From positions 1 through 50,224 of the forward strand of contig JAUJNJ010000009.1 of assembly GCA_030448225.1 (NCBI GenBank): a DNA stretch of 50,224 nt, written 5' to 3'. The notes beneath the pieces were generated by a model that was given only the letters and a program-made list of their open reading frames with translations, searched no databases and had not been told where the DNA came from. Shown here piece by piece: positions 1-8,728 of this stretch. The stretch's first letter is position 1. Each line of letters opens with the position of its first letter. The translations under genes were made by a program, and so were the position numbers. The stretch comes from Phycisphaerae bacterium (GTDB taxonomy: Bacteria > Planctomycetota > Phycisphaerae > Tepidisphaerales > Tepidisphaeraceae).

Positions 1-286
1 CCGGTCCGTGTGGTGGCGGCCCCACAACGCCACGCAGGCGTCGCCACTCCTTGCCAGACGAACCGCCAGCGACGTTGCCGAACGTGCCGCTTTCGTCGCC
101 AAGACGTCAAACGAGCGATGCCACTCATCCGTGCCCCCTCCCCGACGACCGGTGAGGGCGGGCGAATGTTCAATGCGCTTCAGGACGTGCGGCCGTTCGG
201 AAGGAACCGCGACCGTCACCGGCCGACCCGTTACTTTGCACGAAGCCACCATGCTCGAAGAAGTACCGTCGGTACCTCCGAAAGAC
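1..286. other. no gene recognised at left edge
   Basis: This stretch lies before the terminator of the first gene. Open frames here are short or run antisense into the next gene and have no family signature or ribosome binding site. I see no RNA gene or repeat in it. Confidence 0.5.
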
Positions 287-321
287 GAACCCCCGGCCCG
301 CGCGAGGCGGGCCGGGGGTTC
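287..321 (-). terminator. rho-independent-like hairpin after the exported CpcR-like gene
   Basis: A perfect 15-bp inverted repeat (287-301 with 307-321) with a 5-nt loop, about 50 bases past the stop of the minus-strand gene at 370-849. On the minus strand it is followed only by a short, imperfect T-rich stretch, so it may stop transcription less efficiently than a classical terminator. Confidence 0.65.
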
Positions 322-369
322 GGGATGCATGATGCGGCGCCGGTAGCGGCACCGGGACCGCGGCAGGTC

Positions 370-849
370 TTAGGCCTTCGGCTTCTTCTCCTTCAGCTTG
401 ATCGTCACCGTCACCTCGCCGCCCGCCGAGACCGTGACCGGCCGGCGGCCGTTGCCGAGGCCCTTGCCGCCGGCGACGACGACGTAGTCGCCCGGCGCCA
501 CGTCGGCCATCGTGAAGGCGCCGTTGGCGTCGGTGGTGGCCTGCGCGATCGGCTTAGCCTTGCCGCCGGCCTGCTTCGCCGCCTTGCGCTCGGCCTTGGT
601 CGCCGCCTTGTCGCCCTTCGCCAACTTCTCCGTCTTCGCCGCGTCGGCGTTGGCCTCGGCAGCCTTGGGTGCCTTGGCCGGCTTGGGCATGAGGCGGACC
701 TTGACGTCGGCCGCCGGCATGCCGTCGACGCCGCTGACGGTGCCCTTGATCGTCCCGGTCGTCGCGTCTGCCGCGACGGCGGAGCCGCCGGTCAGCGACA
801 GCATGAGCGCGACGGCCACGAGGCAAAGCGACAACTTTAACTGCAACAT
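370..849 (-). CDS. exported carboxypeptidase regulatory-like domain protein
   Basis: A 159-residue secreted protein. The start chosen is the ATG at 849, which has an AGGAG ribosome binding site 6 bases upstream. Residues 1-26 form a signal peptide (MLQLKLSL, then a hydrophobic core, then AVAAD). Residues about 30-60 and 115-150 look like two halves of a carboxypeptidase regulatory-like beta-sandwich: TGTIKGTV near the front, and TTDANGAFTMADVAPGDYVV further on, which is the usual Ca-independent surface fold pattern. Between them sits a Lys/Ala-rich low-complexity stretch of about 45 residues, longer than the family normally has. Such domains are common in planctomycete exported proteins and act as structural or adhesive modules; no enzymatic role is visible. 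It stands alone, with a terminator downstream. Confidence 0.7.
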   Translation of the reverse strand: MLQLKLSLCLVAVALMLSLTGGSAVAADATTGTIKGTVSGVDGMPAADVKVRLMPKPAKAPKAAEANADAAKTEKLAKGDKAATKAERKAAKQAGGKAKPIAQATTDANGAFTMADVAPGDYVVVAGGKGLGNGRRPVTVSAGGEVTVTIKLKEKKPKA

Positions 850-993
850 TTTCGTCTCCTCTGGAAGTGGAAGGTGCGGGACGGCAACGGTTGCCCGTCT
901 CACAACGCGGCAGGCCGCCGTTTATTGCCGCGGCAGGCGGAAATCCAGATCCGGAGGATTGTTCAGCCTGAAGCGGGGACGGCCGGCGGCGGC

Positions 994-2214
994 TTATTCG
1001 CGCTCGTGGAGTTCGCGCCAGAGGACCTGCGGGTTGAAGCTGACGCGGACGTCGACGCCGTCGGACTTCCAGTTCACCTTCGAGGTTCGGACGGTGTTCA
1101 GGCTGCGCGAGACGGCGTCGCCCACCGACCGGTCCTTCTTGACCGCCTCGCCGAGCGTAAGGCCCTCGCTGAGCGGCATGCCGTAGAGTTGCTCCCGCAG
1201 TTGGCGGACGGCATCGTCCTCGGCCTTGCGGGCGGTCTTGAGGTTGCGCCCGGTGCCTTGGGCGGAGCCGCCGGCGTCCATCAACTCGTCAACCCAAGCG
1301 GGCGGCGCGTCCGGGAGCACGATCGCGTCCGGCGCGGCGGCCGGGGCCGTGTTCGGCACGAAGCTGCGCCCGACGGCGGCGGAGGCGCGCCGAAGCACCT
1401 CGCCTCGCAGGCGGTCCCATTCCGCGTTGCTCCGCGGGGCCGGGACCTCGTTCTGGGCGGCCATGGCCGCGCGGAACACGTCCCACATTTCCTCGGCGGG
1501 GGCCGAGATCGTCAGCCGGACCTCAAGGTCGTCGCCGAACTCGAGCCCGACGATCGGCCGCTGGGACAGCCAGTCCCGCAGCGCCGTTCGGACCGACGGC
1601 ACCTCGAGCGCATCGGCGACGGTCTTGCCCTCGCCGAGCGGGATGCTCTTCATGCTGTCCAGCACGCGCCGCACCGCGTCGGACCGCGCCGCCGACACCG
1701 CCTCGCGGCTCTGGTCGTCCGGCACGCGCCGCCACGCCGGATTGGTGTCGCCCGGGCGGACCTCGCCGATGTATTGCGGGGCGGTGCTCGACCCGGTGGC
1801 GGAGAACGTGCGCAACCGCCAGCTATCGAGCCGCTCGGCCAACGCGTCAGCCTCGATGGCGGCGGCCTTGGGGTTGTCGCGGGCGGCCTTCACGAGCGCG
1901 CCGGCGGCGTGCTTGCCGTCGAGCTCGAAGCGGATGATGCAGGTCTGGTCGTCGATCCAGCGGGTGCCGCCGATCTGTTGGGCGGCGCCGAGGGCGGCGT
2001 CGAGGTGTTCTTCCCCGTCGGTCTTGTCGAGGAACTCGCGGACGGTCTGGTCGGCCGGCATCGGGGCGGCGAGGATCTCCCGGCGGAGCGATTCCCGCGC
2101 GTCCGACACCGCCGCCTGCACCTGGGCCCGCCGGGCATCCGGCCGGGCGTACGAGGGGGCCGCGGCGAGCACCGCCGCCAGGCCACAAGCGAACATCGAG
2201 GGAACCCACCGCAT
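994..2214 (-). CDS. exported protein with three LPP20-like internal repeats
   Basis: A secreted protein of about 406 residues. The start is placed at the ATG at 2214, followed by a signal peptide (MRWVPSMFACGLAAVLAAA). The mature part contains the same module three times, at roughly residues 25-115, 145-240 and 310-405. Each has a helix rich in Ala/Arg, then a P-[ML]-x-x-G-x-T-[VL] turn, a short helix ending before an acidic patch, and a beta strand of the type DGVDVRVSFNP followed by an aromatic LW/MW. The layout recalls LPP20-family or flagellar FlgT-like repeats, which occur in outer-membrane or periplasmic proteins, but I cannot assign it firmly. The gene diverges from ispG. Function unknown; periplasmic or cell-surface location inferred. 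Confidence 0.6.
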   Translation of the reverse strand: MRWVPSMFACGLAAVLAAAPSYARPDARRAQVQAAVSDARESLRREILAAPMPADQTVREFLDKTDGEEHLDAALGAAQQIGGTRWIDDQTCIIRFELDGKHAAGALVKAARDNPKAAAIEADALAERLDSWRLRTFSATGSSTAPQYIGEVRPGDTNPAWRRVPDDQSREAVSAARSDAVRRVLDSMKSIPLGEGKTVADALEVPSVRTALRDWLSQRPIVGLEFGDDLEVRLTISAPAEEMWDVFRAAMAAQNEVPAPRSNAEWDRLRGEVLRRASAAVGRSFVPNTAPAAAPDAIVLPDAPPAWVDELMDAGGSAQGTGRNLKTARKAEDDAVRQLREQLYGMPLSEGLTLGEAVKKDRSVGDAVSRSLNTVRTSKVNWKSDGVDVRVSFNPQVLWRELHERE

Positions 2215-2584
2215 CACAAACGACTCCGGGACGTGAACCGTCGTACCTCGCTCGATGCGCCCGCCCCGGCCGGGCCGCCGGTCGGCAGGGCGCGTCACCC
2301 GCTCCACACCAAAGCAGACAGCGCGCGGGGGCGGTTCGTTAGCGGCGGGCGAGGTCAGCCGCGTTGGTAAATGGTCTCCATCGTAATCGCCGGCCGGATC
2401 GGGGCAAAAAAGGTGAGCCCCGGTTGCCCCGACACGTTATCGGACGCAACCCGCCGGGCGAAGGGGTCGTTTGATACAATCGCCGGGCGTCCTTACGATT
2501 CCACCGGGCGACGGGGTCATCCGTCGGCCGCCGCCGGGCCCTGTCCCGGGGGTGGGGGAACAATGGCCGGCAAGGGAGTGGCTG
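2215..2584. other. divergent intergenic region upstream of ispG
   Basis: This 370-bp gap separates the divergent repeat protein and ispG. The only promoter-like element I see is a TACAAT hexamer at 2475-2480, without a matching -35 box at the usual distance. No gene, hairpin or riboswitch was recognised. Confidence 0.4.
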
Positions 2585-3832
2585 ATGGTGGTTCGCGCGA
2601 AGACTCGGAAGGTGACCGTGGGCGACCGCGCCCACGGGTTCGTCGGCATCGGCGGGGACGCGCCCGTCGCGCTGCAGACGATGACGAGCACCTACACCTA
2701 CGACATCGACGCCACCGTCAAGCAGATCAACGCCCTGCACGGTGCTGGGGCCGATCTCGTGCGCGTGGCCGTCCCGGACAAGCGCGACACGCAGGCGCTG
2801 AAGGAGATCCTGAACCAGGTCCGCGTGCCGCTGATCGCCGACGTGCACTTCCACTTCGAGCGGGCGATCGAGGCGATCGGGGCGGGCGTCCACAAGATCC
2901 GGCTCAACCCGGGCAACATCAAGGACCGTCCGAAGGTCGAGAAGGTGATCGCCGCCTGCCGCGAGCGTGGCATCCCGATCCGCGTCGGGGCCAACGAGGG
3001 GGGCATCGTCGAGCGCCAGGACAAGGCCGCCCGCGCGCAGGAACAGGCTGCCCTCGAGCAGGATTACAAGGGTCAGATGACCGCGATCATGGTGGAGAAG
3101 TTGGAGGAGTACCTCCGCATCTTCGCCGACAACGATTTTTACGACGTGGTGCTCTCGGCCAAGAGCGTGGACCCGGAGATCGTGCTGTCCGCCTACCGCG
3201 AGTGCAGCCGGCGGTTCGACTTCCCGCTGCACCTCGGCGTGACGCACGCGGGGCCGCCGGAGACGGGGCGGATCCGGTCGGTCGTCGCGCTGGGCGCGCT
3301 GCTGGCCGACGGCATCGGCGACACGATCCGCATCAGCTACGCGTCGGACCCGATTGACGAGATCGTCGACGGCAAGGAACTCCTCCAGGTCCTCGGCCTG
3401 CGACTCCGCACCGAACCGGAGCTCATCGCCTGCCCCACCTGCGGGCGGATCGAGATCGACCTCATCGCGATGATGGCCGAGGTGCGGAAACGGCTGGCCG
3501 AGATCCCGGTGCCGGTGAAGGTGGCGGTGATGGGCTGCGTCGTGAACGGGCCGGGCGAGGCCGAGGGGAGCGACGTCGCCGTCTTCGCCGGCAAGCACAA
3601 GGGCGTAATCTACGTGCAGGGCGAGCAGGTCGCGACGGTGAGCGAGGACAAGATGCTCGACGCCCTCTTCGACGAGGTCCGCAAGTTCGCCGCCAAGGTG
3701 CAGCGCGGCGAGGCGACGCTGAAGAACCAGAAGGTCGAGATCAAGCCCCCGGACCCGATCGGCGAACTCGGGAGCGGCTGGGGCAAGGTGAAGAAGGACG
3801 GCGGCGTCTCGCTGCCCGTGATGAAGGTCTGA
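2585..3832 (+). CDS. ispG: 4-hydroxy-3-methylbut-2-enyl diphosphate synthase IspG
   Basis: Penultimate step of the non-mevalonate (MEP) isoprenoid pathway: it reductively opens the cyclic methylerythritol diphosphate to HMBPP using a [4Fe-4S] cluster. The 415-residue protein begins with a TIM-barrel half (DLVRVAVPD, ADVHFHF, KIRLNPGN) and ends with the iron-sulfur half. The cluster ligands are visible: C283 and C286 in CPTCGR, C318 in MGCVVNGPGE, and E325 in the same motif. The ATG at 2585 is preceded by GGGAG at good spacing; an in-frame extension upstream has no family similarity and was rejected. It is the bacterial short form, without the large plant/chlamydial insert. The next gene starts 2 bases after the stop. 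Confidence 0.95.
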   Translation: MVVRAKTRKVTVGDRAHGFVGIGGDAPVALQTMTSTYTYDIDATVKQINALHGAGADLVRVAVPDKRDTQALKEILNQVRVPLIADVHFHFERAIEAIGAGVHKIRLNPGNIKDRPKVEKVIAACRERGIPIRVGANEGGIVERQDKAARAQEQAALEQDYKGQMTAIMVEKLEEYLRIFADNDFYDVVLSAKSVDPEIVLSAYRECSRRFDFPLHLGVTHAGPPETGRIRSVVALGALLADGIGDTIRISYASDPIDEIVDGKELLQVLGLRLRTEPELIACPTCGRIEIDLIAMMAEVRKRLAEIPVPVKVAVMGCVVNGPGEAEGSDVAVFAGKHKGVIYVQGEQVATVSEDKMLDALFDEVRKFAAKVQRGEATLKNQKVEIKPPDPIGELGSGWGKVKKDGGVSLPVMKV

Positions 3833-3834
3833 CG

Positions 3835-4107
3835 ATGCCTCCTGTGATCGACGAGATCCGTGTCCGCTTGCGCCACGTTCTCCTGAACGACTGGGACCCG
3901 CACAACGTGCTCTCCAACGAGGCCGCTCATGGCAGCTACGATCACTACCTCCCCGCGCTCGCGGACCTCGTCGCGGCCGGCGCGTCCGAGGACGCGGTGA
4001 TGAACTGGCTCCACGAGCGCGAGCAGGAGACGATGTGCTTCCCCTCGGCCGGGACGGAACGACTCCGACGCGTTGCGCGGAAACTGATGGCAATAGGTGG
4101 GAATTAG
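3835..4107 (+). CDS. small conserved protein, DUF1871-like
   Basis: A 90-residue soluble protein starting 2 bases after the ispG stop, so almost certainly cotranscribed. The order WDP, then a YDxYLPAL segment, then LVAAGAS with a helical tail resembles the DUF1871 type of small protein, whose function is unknown. There is no signal peptide or membrane segment. I see no specific link to isoprenoid synthesis beyond the operon position. The family assignment is from memory of the pattern and is tentative; the reading frame itself is well supported by tight spacing and by composition like its neighbours. Confidence 0.6.
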   Translation: MPPVIDEIRVRLRHVLLNDWDPHNVLSNEAAHGSYDHYLPALADLVAAGASEDAVMNWLHEREQETMCFPSAGTERLRRVARKLMAIGGN

Positions 4108-4142
4108 CGTCAGCGATCGACGACGGCATAACGGAGGCGCGC

Positions 4143-4484
4143 GTGTTCAAACTGATCATCCTGGCGTTGGGTCTGGCGATCGGCTTCGGCGCCGGCGTCT
4201 GGTGGGGCGTGCAGAACCCGGAGCAGGCGAAGCAACTGGCCGAGGAGGAGAAGCGGTTCCTCCAGGAACAACTCCGCATCGGCCGCGAGACCAAGGCCCG
4301 CCTCGACCAGATCGCCGCGGCCACGAAGAAAACCGCCGGCCCCGCCGGCACCTCGTCGTTCCTCGGCGGCGGCGGCGGCAGCGGCGGCGGGACGGCCAGG
4401 CCCGACCCGGAGATCAGCCGTCTGCGCGACGATCAGGAGCAGCAGATCGCCGAGTTGGAGAAACGCCTCGAACAGGTGAAGTGA
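4143..4484 (+). CDS. membrane-anchored coiled-coil protein
   Basis: A protein of 113 residues. A GTG start at 4143 is preferred because GGAGG at 4133-4137 sits 5 bases upstream. Residues 1-24 are a single transmembrane helix (FKLIILALGLAIGFGAG). Residues about 28-65 and 90-113 are charged, Glu/Lys/Gln-rich helices with heptad spacing typical of coiled coils, joined by a Gly-rich linker. The N-in or N-out orientation cannot be decided. Such small anchored coiled-coil proteins act as scaffolds in some systems, but no specific role is visible. It follows the DUF1871-like gene by 35 bases and is probably in the same transcript. Confidence 0.6.
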   Translation: MFKLIILALGLAIGFGAGVWWGVQNPEQAKQLAEEEKRFLQEQLRIGRETKARLDQIAAATKKTAGPAGTSSFLGGGGGSGGGTARPDPEISRLRDDQEQQIAELEKRLEQVK

Positions 4485-4597
4485 TCGCGGCGGCCGCGGC
4501 GGGGGCGCGGGCGGCGGATCAGCGCGGGCCCGATCGGCACGCCGCGGTCCGCCCGCCCCGCTTGCGTTTCGCGAGCAGTTCCCCGAAGTAACGCACC

Positions 4598-5566
4598 ATG
4601 AGCATCCGAGTCGGCATCGTCGGCGTCAGCGGGTACGGCGGGGGCGAGGTCCTGCGCCTCTGCGCGACGCACCCCACGTTCGAACTCGTCTACGTCGCCG
4701 GCGAGGGCAGCGCCGGCCAGCGCCTCGTCGAGCGATTCCCCGGCGCCGGTCGCCTCGGCGAACTCGTCATCCAGAACTGGGACCCCGCCGCCCTGCCCGA
4801 CCTCGACGTGCTGTTCGCCTCCCTCCCCACCGGCGAATCGAAGGCCGGCCTCGCCGCGGTGCCCGCCGCCACGAAGATCGTCGACGTCGGCGGCGACCAC
4901 CGCGCCGTCGAGGGGTGGACGTACGGCCTGGCCGACGTCTGGCCCGACCGCATCAGGAACGCGACGCGCGTCGCCAATCCCGGCTGCTACCCGGCCGCCT
5001 CGCTCGCCGCGCTGGCGCCGCTCGTGGCGGGCAAGCTCGTGGACCCGACGGGGATCATCATCGACGCCAAGTCCGGCGTCAGCGGCGCCGGTCGCGGCGG
5101 CGGCACCACGCTCGGCTACGCCGAGGTCAACGAAAGCGTCTCCGCCTACGGCCTGCTGAAGCACAGCCACGTGCCGGAGATGCAGGCGACCCTCTCGACC
5201 CTCGCCGGCACGCGGGCGTCGATCACGTTCACGCCCCACCTCGTCCCGATGACGCGCGGCATCCTCTCGACCTGCTACGCCCGCGGCAAGGTCACCGCCG
5301 AGGAATGCGCCGCCGCCGCGCGAAAGTTCTACGCCGGCCGCCCCTTCGTCCGCGTCATTGACAAGCCGCCGCAGAGCAAGTGGGCGACCGGCTCGAACCT
5401 CGCCTACGTCCACTACGCCGCCGACCCCGAGCGGGAGATGGTGATCGCGATCGGCGCGGTCGACAACCTCGGCAAGGGCGCGGCCGGCCAGGCGATCCAG
5501 AACGCGAACCTCATGACCGGCCAGCCCGAAACCGCCGGCCTCGAAGGCACGCCGCTCTGGCCGTAA
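4598..5566 (+). CDS. argC: N-acetyl-gamma-glutamyl-phosphate reductase ArgC
   Basis: Third step of arginine synthesis: NADPH-dependent reduction of N-acetylglutamyl phosphate to the semialdehyde. The 322-residue protein has the Rossmann nucleotide-binding start GVSGYGGGE at residues 9-17 and the catalytic cysteine C130 in the NPGCYPAA motif. It also has the substrate-binding KSGVSGAGR segment near residue 158 and the conserved HLVPMTRG near residue 210. The length matches the short bacterial family. No other arg genes are present in the window, so arginine synthesis is dispersed in this genome. Confidence 0.95.
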   Translation: MSIRVGIVGVSGYGGGEVLRLCATHPTFELVYVAGEGSAGQRLVERFPGAGRLGELVIQNWDPAALPDLDVLFASLPTGESKAGLAAVPAATKIVDVGGDHRAVEGWTYGLADVWPDRIRNATRVANPGCYPAASLAALAPLVAGKLVDPTGIIIDAKSGVSGAGRGGGTTLGYAEVNESVSAYGLLKHSHVPEMQATLSTLAGTRASITFTPHLVPMTRGILSTCYARGKVTAEECAAAARKFYAGRPFVRVIDKPPQSKWATGSNLAYVHYAADPEREMVIAIGAVDNLGKGAAGQAIQNANLMTGQPETAGLEGTPLWP

Positions 5567-5767
5567 ACGGGTCGACGATCGAGCCCGGAACGTACAGGCG
5601 GCGTGACGACATTGCCACAGCATCAGCCCGGCAATCCTCGCCGGCACGGCAGCGACGATCCGCCTCGACCCTGTCTTTGATCGAGTCGCCGGGCTGGTGC
5701 GAGGAACCGAACGTTCGGACCGGCTTCTAGCGGCGGTCCGGCCCCGCCACGTCGGGACGGAGGCGAC

Positions 5768-6331
5768 ATGTCGACCCATGTTGAGCCGCTGGCGTACGCG
5801 ACGGACCGGGCGGCGGCGACGACGCGCGCCCGCGCGTTTCACGTCCTGCTCCTGCCCGCCCTCTGGCTGCCCGCGGGCGCCGCGTCCACGCGATTCTACG
5901 GCGACGAGTACGGCGTCTACGTCGTCACGAATTATCCGGCCGGGCTGCTGCTTTTCCTCACCGGAGTCCTCGACCAGATCGTTCAACTGCCGACGCCGCA
6001 ATGGATGTGGATCGGCGTGACGGCCGGCTTCGCGCTCATGGCGGCGATGGGGTGGGCGATGGATCGCCTGCGGGTGCATCGCGGGGTCTATTTCCTGCTA
6101 CCGTTCTTGCTCGGCCTCGTCATCGTCGCGTTGCACGCGGGCCAGTTCGACCCGCAGCGCATGCCGCGGGCCCCGTGGATGCGCAGCGACCATTACGTCG
6201 GCGAGGTCGGATCGATTGCCGCCGCGTGGTCGTGCTACGTCCTGGCCGCGGGATCGATCGTCGTCGCGCTCGGTGCGCGGGGCGTTCGACGTCTGCGCGC
6301 GAAGCCTGAAGCACCGCGCGGCATCATGTAG
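5768..6331 (+). CDS. multipass membrane protein of unknown function
   Basis: A 187-residue integral membrane protein. ATG at 5768 is preceded by GGAGG. Four to five hydrophobic segments are visible: about residues 24-40, 58-78, 80-98, 104-124 and 150-170. A conserved-looking loop at about residues 40-53 contains FYGDEYGVYVV, and a longer loop between the last two segments contains GQFDPQRMPR. I recognise no family. It points toward polX (convergent) and shares a hairpin in the gap between them. Confidence 0.55.
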   Translation: MSTHVEPLAYATDRAAATTRARAFHVLLLPALWLPAGAASTRFYGDEYGVYVVTNYPAGLLLFLTGVLDQIVQLPTPQWMWIGVTAGFALMAAMGWAMDRLRVHRGVYFLLPFLLGLVIVALHAGQFDPQRMPRAPWMRSDHYVGEVGSIAAAWSCYVLAAGSIVVALGARGVRRLRAKPEAPRGIM

Positions 6332-6350
6332 CTCACGCGTTCGTGTACAC

Positions 6351-6370
6351 CGTGGGAGCAAGCTCCCACG
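6351..6370. terminator. small perfect hairpin between convergent genes
   Basis: A 9-bp stem (6351-6359 with 6362-6370) around two adenines, placed between the stops of the membrane protein and polX, which converge. It could serve as a terminator for either strand, although no T-run follows. It could also be a short dispersed palindrome. Confidence 0.4.
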
Positions 6371-6407
6371 GCGTTCGAAGAAGCTGCCGCGATCAACTTC
6401 GCCCTCA

Positions 6408-8213
6408 TCACGGCCGCGCCGCGCGTTTCTTCGCCAGCCACGCATCCAGCGCCTTCCACGTCATGCAGTTGATCACGTTCGCCGGCGTGGCCCAAGCGCG
6501 GCGGGCGACGTGGACGCCGTACTCGACGAGTTCAAGTTCGTCGGTGCTGTGCGCGTCGGTGTTGATCGAGAGCATCACGCCGGCGCGGATGGCGCCGCGG
6601 GCGTTGAGGTCGTTGAGGTCGAGGCGCGGGTAGCTGGAGTTGATCTCCATCGCCGTCCCCGCGGCGGCCGCGGCGCGGAAGACTTTTGCCATGTCGGGCG
6701 AGAGTCCCTCGCGGCGCATGATGAGCCGGCCGGTGGGGTGGCCGATCACGCACACGTACGGGTTTTCTGCCGCGCGGACGAGCCGGTCGGTGGCCTTCGC
6801 CGGCTCCTGCTTCAGCGGCTGGTGGGGGCTGGCGACGACGAAGTCGAGTTCGGCCAGCACGGCGTCCTCGTAGTCGAGCCGGCCGTCGGCGAGGATGTCG
6901 ACCTCGCTGCCGGCGAGGATCTTGATCCCCTTGATCCGCTCGTCCGCCTTGCGCACCGCCTCGACGTGTTTGATGAGCCGCTCGGCGGACAGGCCGTTGG
7001 CGATCGTCTGGCCCTTGGAGTGGTCGGTGATCGCGATGAACTGGTACCCGCGCGCCATCGCCGCCTCGGCCATCTCCTCGATCGAGTTGCTGCCGTCGGA
7101 CGCGGTCGTGTGCATGTGCACGTCGCCCTTGATGTCGGCGAGCGTGATGAGCTTCGGCAGTTCGCCGGCGCGGGCGGCGTCGATCTCGCCGCGGTCCTCG
7201 CGCATCTCCGGCTCGACGAACGCGAGGCCGAGCCGCTTGTAAACGTCCGCCTCGGTGCGCGACGCCAGCGCCTTGATCTTCGGCGTCGATAGCGCCGGCT
7301 GCGCGCGCTTCGCCGACTCCGGCTGGGCCTTCTCCCATTCCTTCGCGTCGTACAGGCCCCACTCGTTGAGCGTGAGCCCCGCGTCCTGTGCGAGGCCGCG
7401 GATCTTCACGTTGTGCTCCTTCGAGCCGGTGAAGTAGAGCAGCGCCGAACCGAAGTGCTCCTCCGGCACGATCCGCAGGTCCACCTGCAACCCGCCGGCG
7501 GTGATGATGCTCGCCTTCGTCGCGCCTTGGCCGTTGATGCGGACCGTCTCCGGGAACGCGACGAACGCGGCCGACACTTCCTCGCCGGCCGCGGGATCCT
7601 TCAGCGAGCAGACGAGGTCGACGTCGCCGATCGTCTCGACGCGGCGGCGCAGGCTGCCGGCGATCTCGGCCTGCTTCACCTGCTTGAGCTTTCGCAGTCG
7701 CGCCACGAGCGCGCCGGCGATCGGCAGCGCGTCGACGATGCCGAGGCGCTGCCCGGCGGTCGACATCATCTTGATGCCGTCGCGGATGCTCTGGATCTTC
7801 TTCTCGCCGAGACCCTTCAGGCCTTTCGTGAGCCCGGAGTCGAGGAACTTCACCAGTTCCTCGAGGTTCGTCACGCCGCGCTCCTTCCAGAGCTGCGCGA
7901 TCGTCTTGGGCCCGAGGTTGGGGATGCGCAACAGCGGGATGAGGCCCGGCGGCACGCTCGCGGCGACCTCCTCGTAGTCGTTGCTCCGGCCGGTGTTGAC
8001 GTACTCCTCGATCACCCGCCGGCTCGCCTCGCCGATCCCCTGGATGTCCTTGATCGACCCGTCGCGCACGGCGTCGCCCACGTCGACCTGCAGTTCCCGC
8101 AGCACCCGGCTCACCTTCTGAAACGCCAGCGCCTTGAACGGGTTCTCGCTCTTGATCTCCATGACCTGCGCGAGGGAGCGAAACAGTTCCGAGAGCTCGT
8201 AGTTCAGCGACAT
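6408..8213 (-). CDS. polX: family X DNA polymerase with C-terminal PHP domain
   Basis: A 601-residue bacterial PolX, which fills short gaps in base-excision repair and has a PHP metal-dependent nuclease domain. In order: N-terminal 8-kDa helical domain (1-90); helix-hairpin-helix elements (IPNLGPK at 97-103 and LKGLGEKK at 132-139); and a nucleotidyltransferase palm with GSLRRR at 187. D197 and D199 in GDVDLV and D245 in VDLRIV are the metal-binding aspartates. The PHP domain spans about 360-600, with H366 and H368 in DVHMHTT and D397/H398 in ITDHSK. The ATG at 8213 starts exactly at the family N-terminus (MSLNYELSELF); an upstream extension overlaps the repeat region and was rejected. Confidence 0.94.
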   Translation of the reverse strand: MSLNYELSELFRSLAQVMEIKSENPFKALAFQKVSRVLRELQVDVGDAVRDGSIKDIQGIGEASRRVIEEYVNTGRSNDYEEVAASVPPGLIPLLRIPNLGPKTIAQLWKERGVTNLEELVKFLDSGLTKGLKGLGEKKIQSIRDGIKMMSTAGQRLGIVDALPIAGALVARLRKLKQVKQAEIAGSLRRRVETIGDVDLVCSLKDPAAGEEVSAAFVAFPETVRINGQGATKASIITAGGLQVDLRIVPEEHFGSALLYFTGSKEHNVKIRGLAQDAGLTLNEWGLYDAKEWEKAQPESAKRAQPALSTPKIKALASRTEADVYKRLGLAFVEPEMREDRGEIDAARAGELPKLITLADIKGDVHMHTTASDGSNSIEEMAEAAMARGYQFIAITDHSKGQTIANGLSAERLIKHVEAVRKADERIKGIKILAGSEVDILADGRLDYEDAVLAELDFVVASPHQPLKQEPAKATDRLVRAAENPYVCVIGHPTGRLIMRREGLSPDMAKVFRAAAAAGTAMEINSSYPRLDLNDLNARGAIRAGVMLSINTDAHSTDELELVEYGVHVARRAWATPANVINCMTWKALDAWLAKKRAARP

Positions 8214-8264
8214 GCGCCCGATCTTAAACGCGAAGGCGTGGGGAATGCGACGGAGGGGATTCAG

Positions 8265-8617
8265 CCACAGAGGCAGAGGCACAGAGGCCAACTCGTCCCG
8301 CCGCGCTGGTGTGCCAAGAAAGAGAGGTGAAAGCGCGAATGCGACCGACCGACTCGATACTCCGTCACGCGTGGAGCTTCACGAGTTGCGTCCTCCCTCT
8401 TCCCAGTACGCTGGGGAGAGGGCGGGGGAGAGGGGTTCGCGCGAGGCCGCATCGCGTCATACCGCGTCGACGGCGTGAGCCCCTCTCCCCTGCCCTCTCC
8501 CCGGCGTACCGGGAAGAGGGAGTCCGCAGTTCGCCCGTCCAGCCTTGTCACCTTACTGATCCTCACGGGCGGAAGCCGCGCGGCGGCAGACGCACGCCTC
8601 TGTGTCTCTGTGCTTCT
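8265..8617. repeat. outer inverted repeat arms of a nested palindrome
   Basis: Left arm 8265-8288 (CACAGAGG-type units) and right arm 8596-8617 (CCTCTGTG-type units) are imperfect inverted copies of each other, about 13 of 16 matched at the core. They flank the better-matched inner inverted repeat at 8393-8522, giving a composite of about 350 bp. The same kind of short unit (C-A-C-x-G-A-G-G) builds the palindromes at 20110-20259 and 24849-24922. It lies in the divergent region between polX and pheA. Confidence 0.6.
8393..8522. repeat. long inverted repeat, inner pair
   Basis: Arms 8393-8435 and 8480-8522 are each 43 bases and match in 40 of 43 positions when one is reverse-complemented. The spacer is 44 bases. 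Each arm also contains a small internal palindrome around GTACG. The arms are pyrimidine-rich on one strand (CCCTCTCCCC type). No open frame fits, so this is a non-coding palindromic element that could fold into a very stable RNA or cruciform. Confidence 0.8.
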
Positions 8618-8728
8618 ATGGCCAATATCATCTTCCCCCCTTCTTCGCGCCCTTCGCGCCCTTCGCGGTTCAACCCCGCAAACGCCGCACGTTTGACCCC
8701 CCACCGCCGCGCCGATACAAGGAATCGC

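Noticed and set aside
874..2370. A long plus-strand open frame over the three-repeat protein
   Set aside because: Antisense shadow: low-complexity residues, no ribosome binding site, and the minus-strand frame has a signal peptide and repeats.
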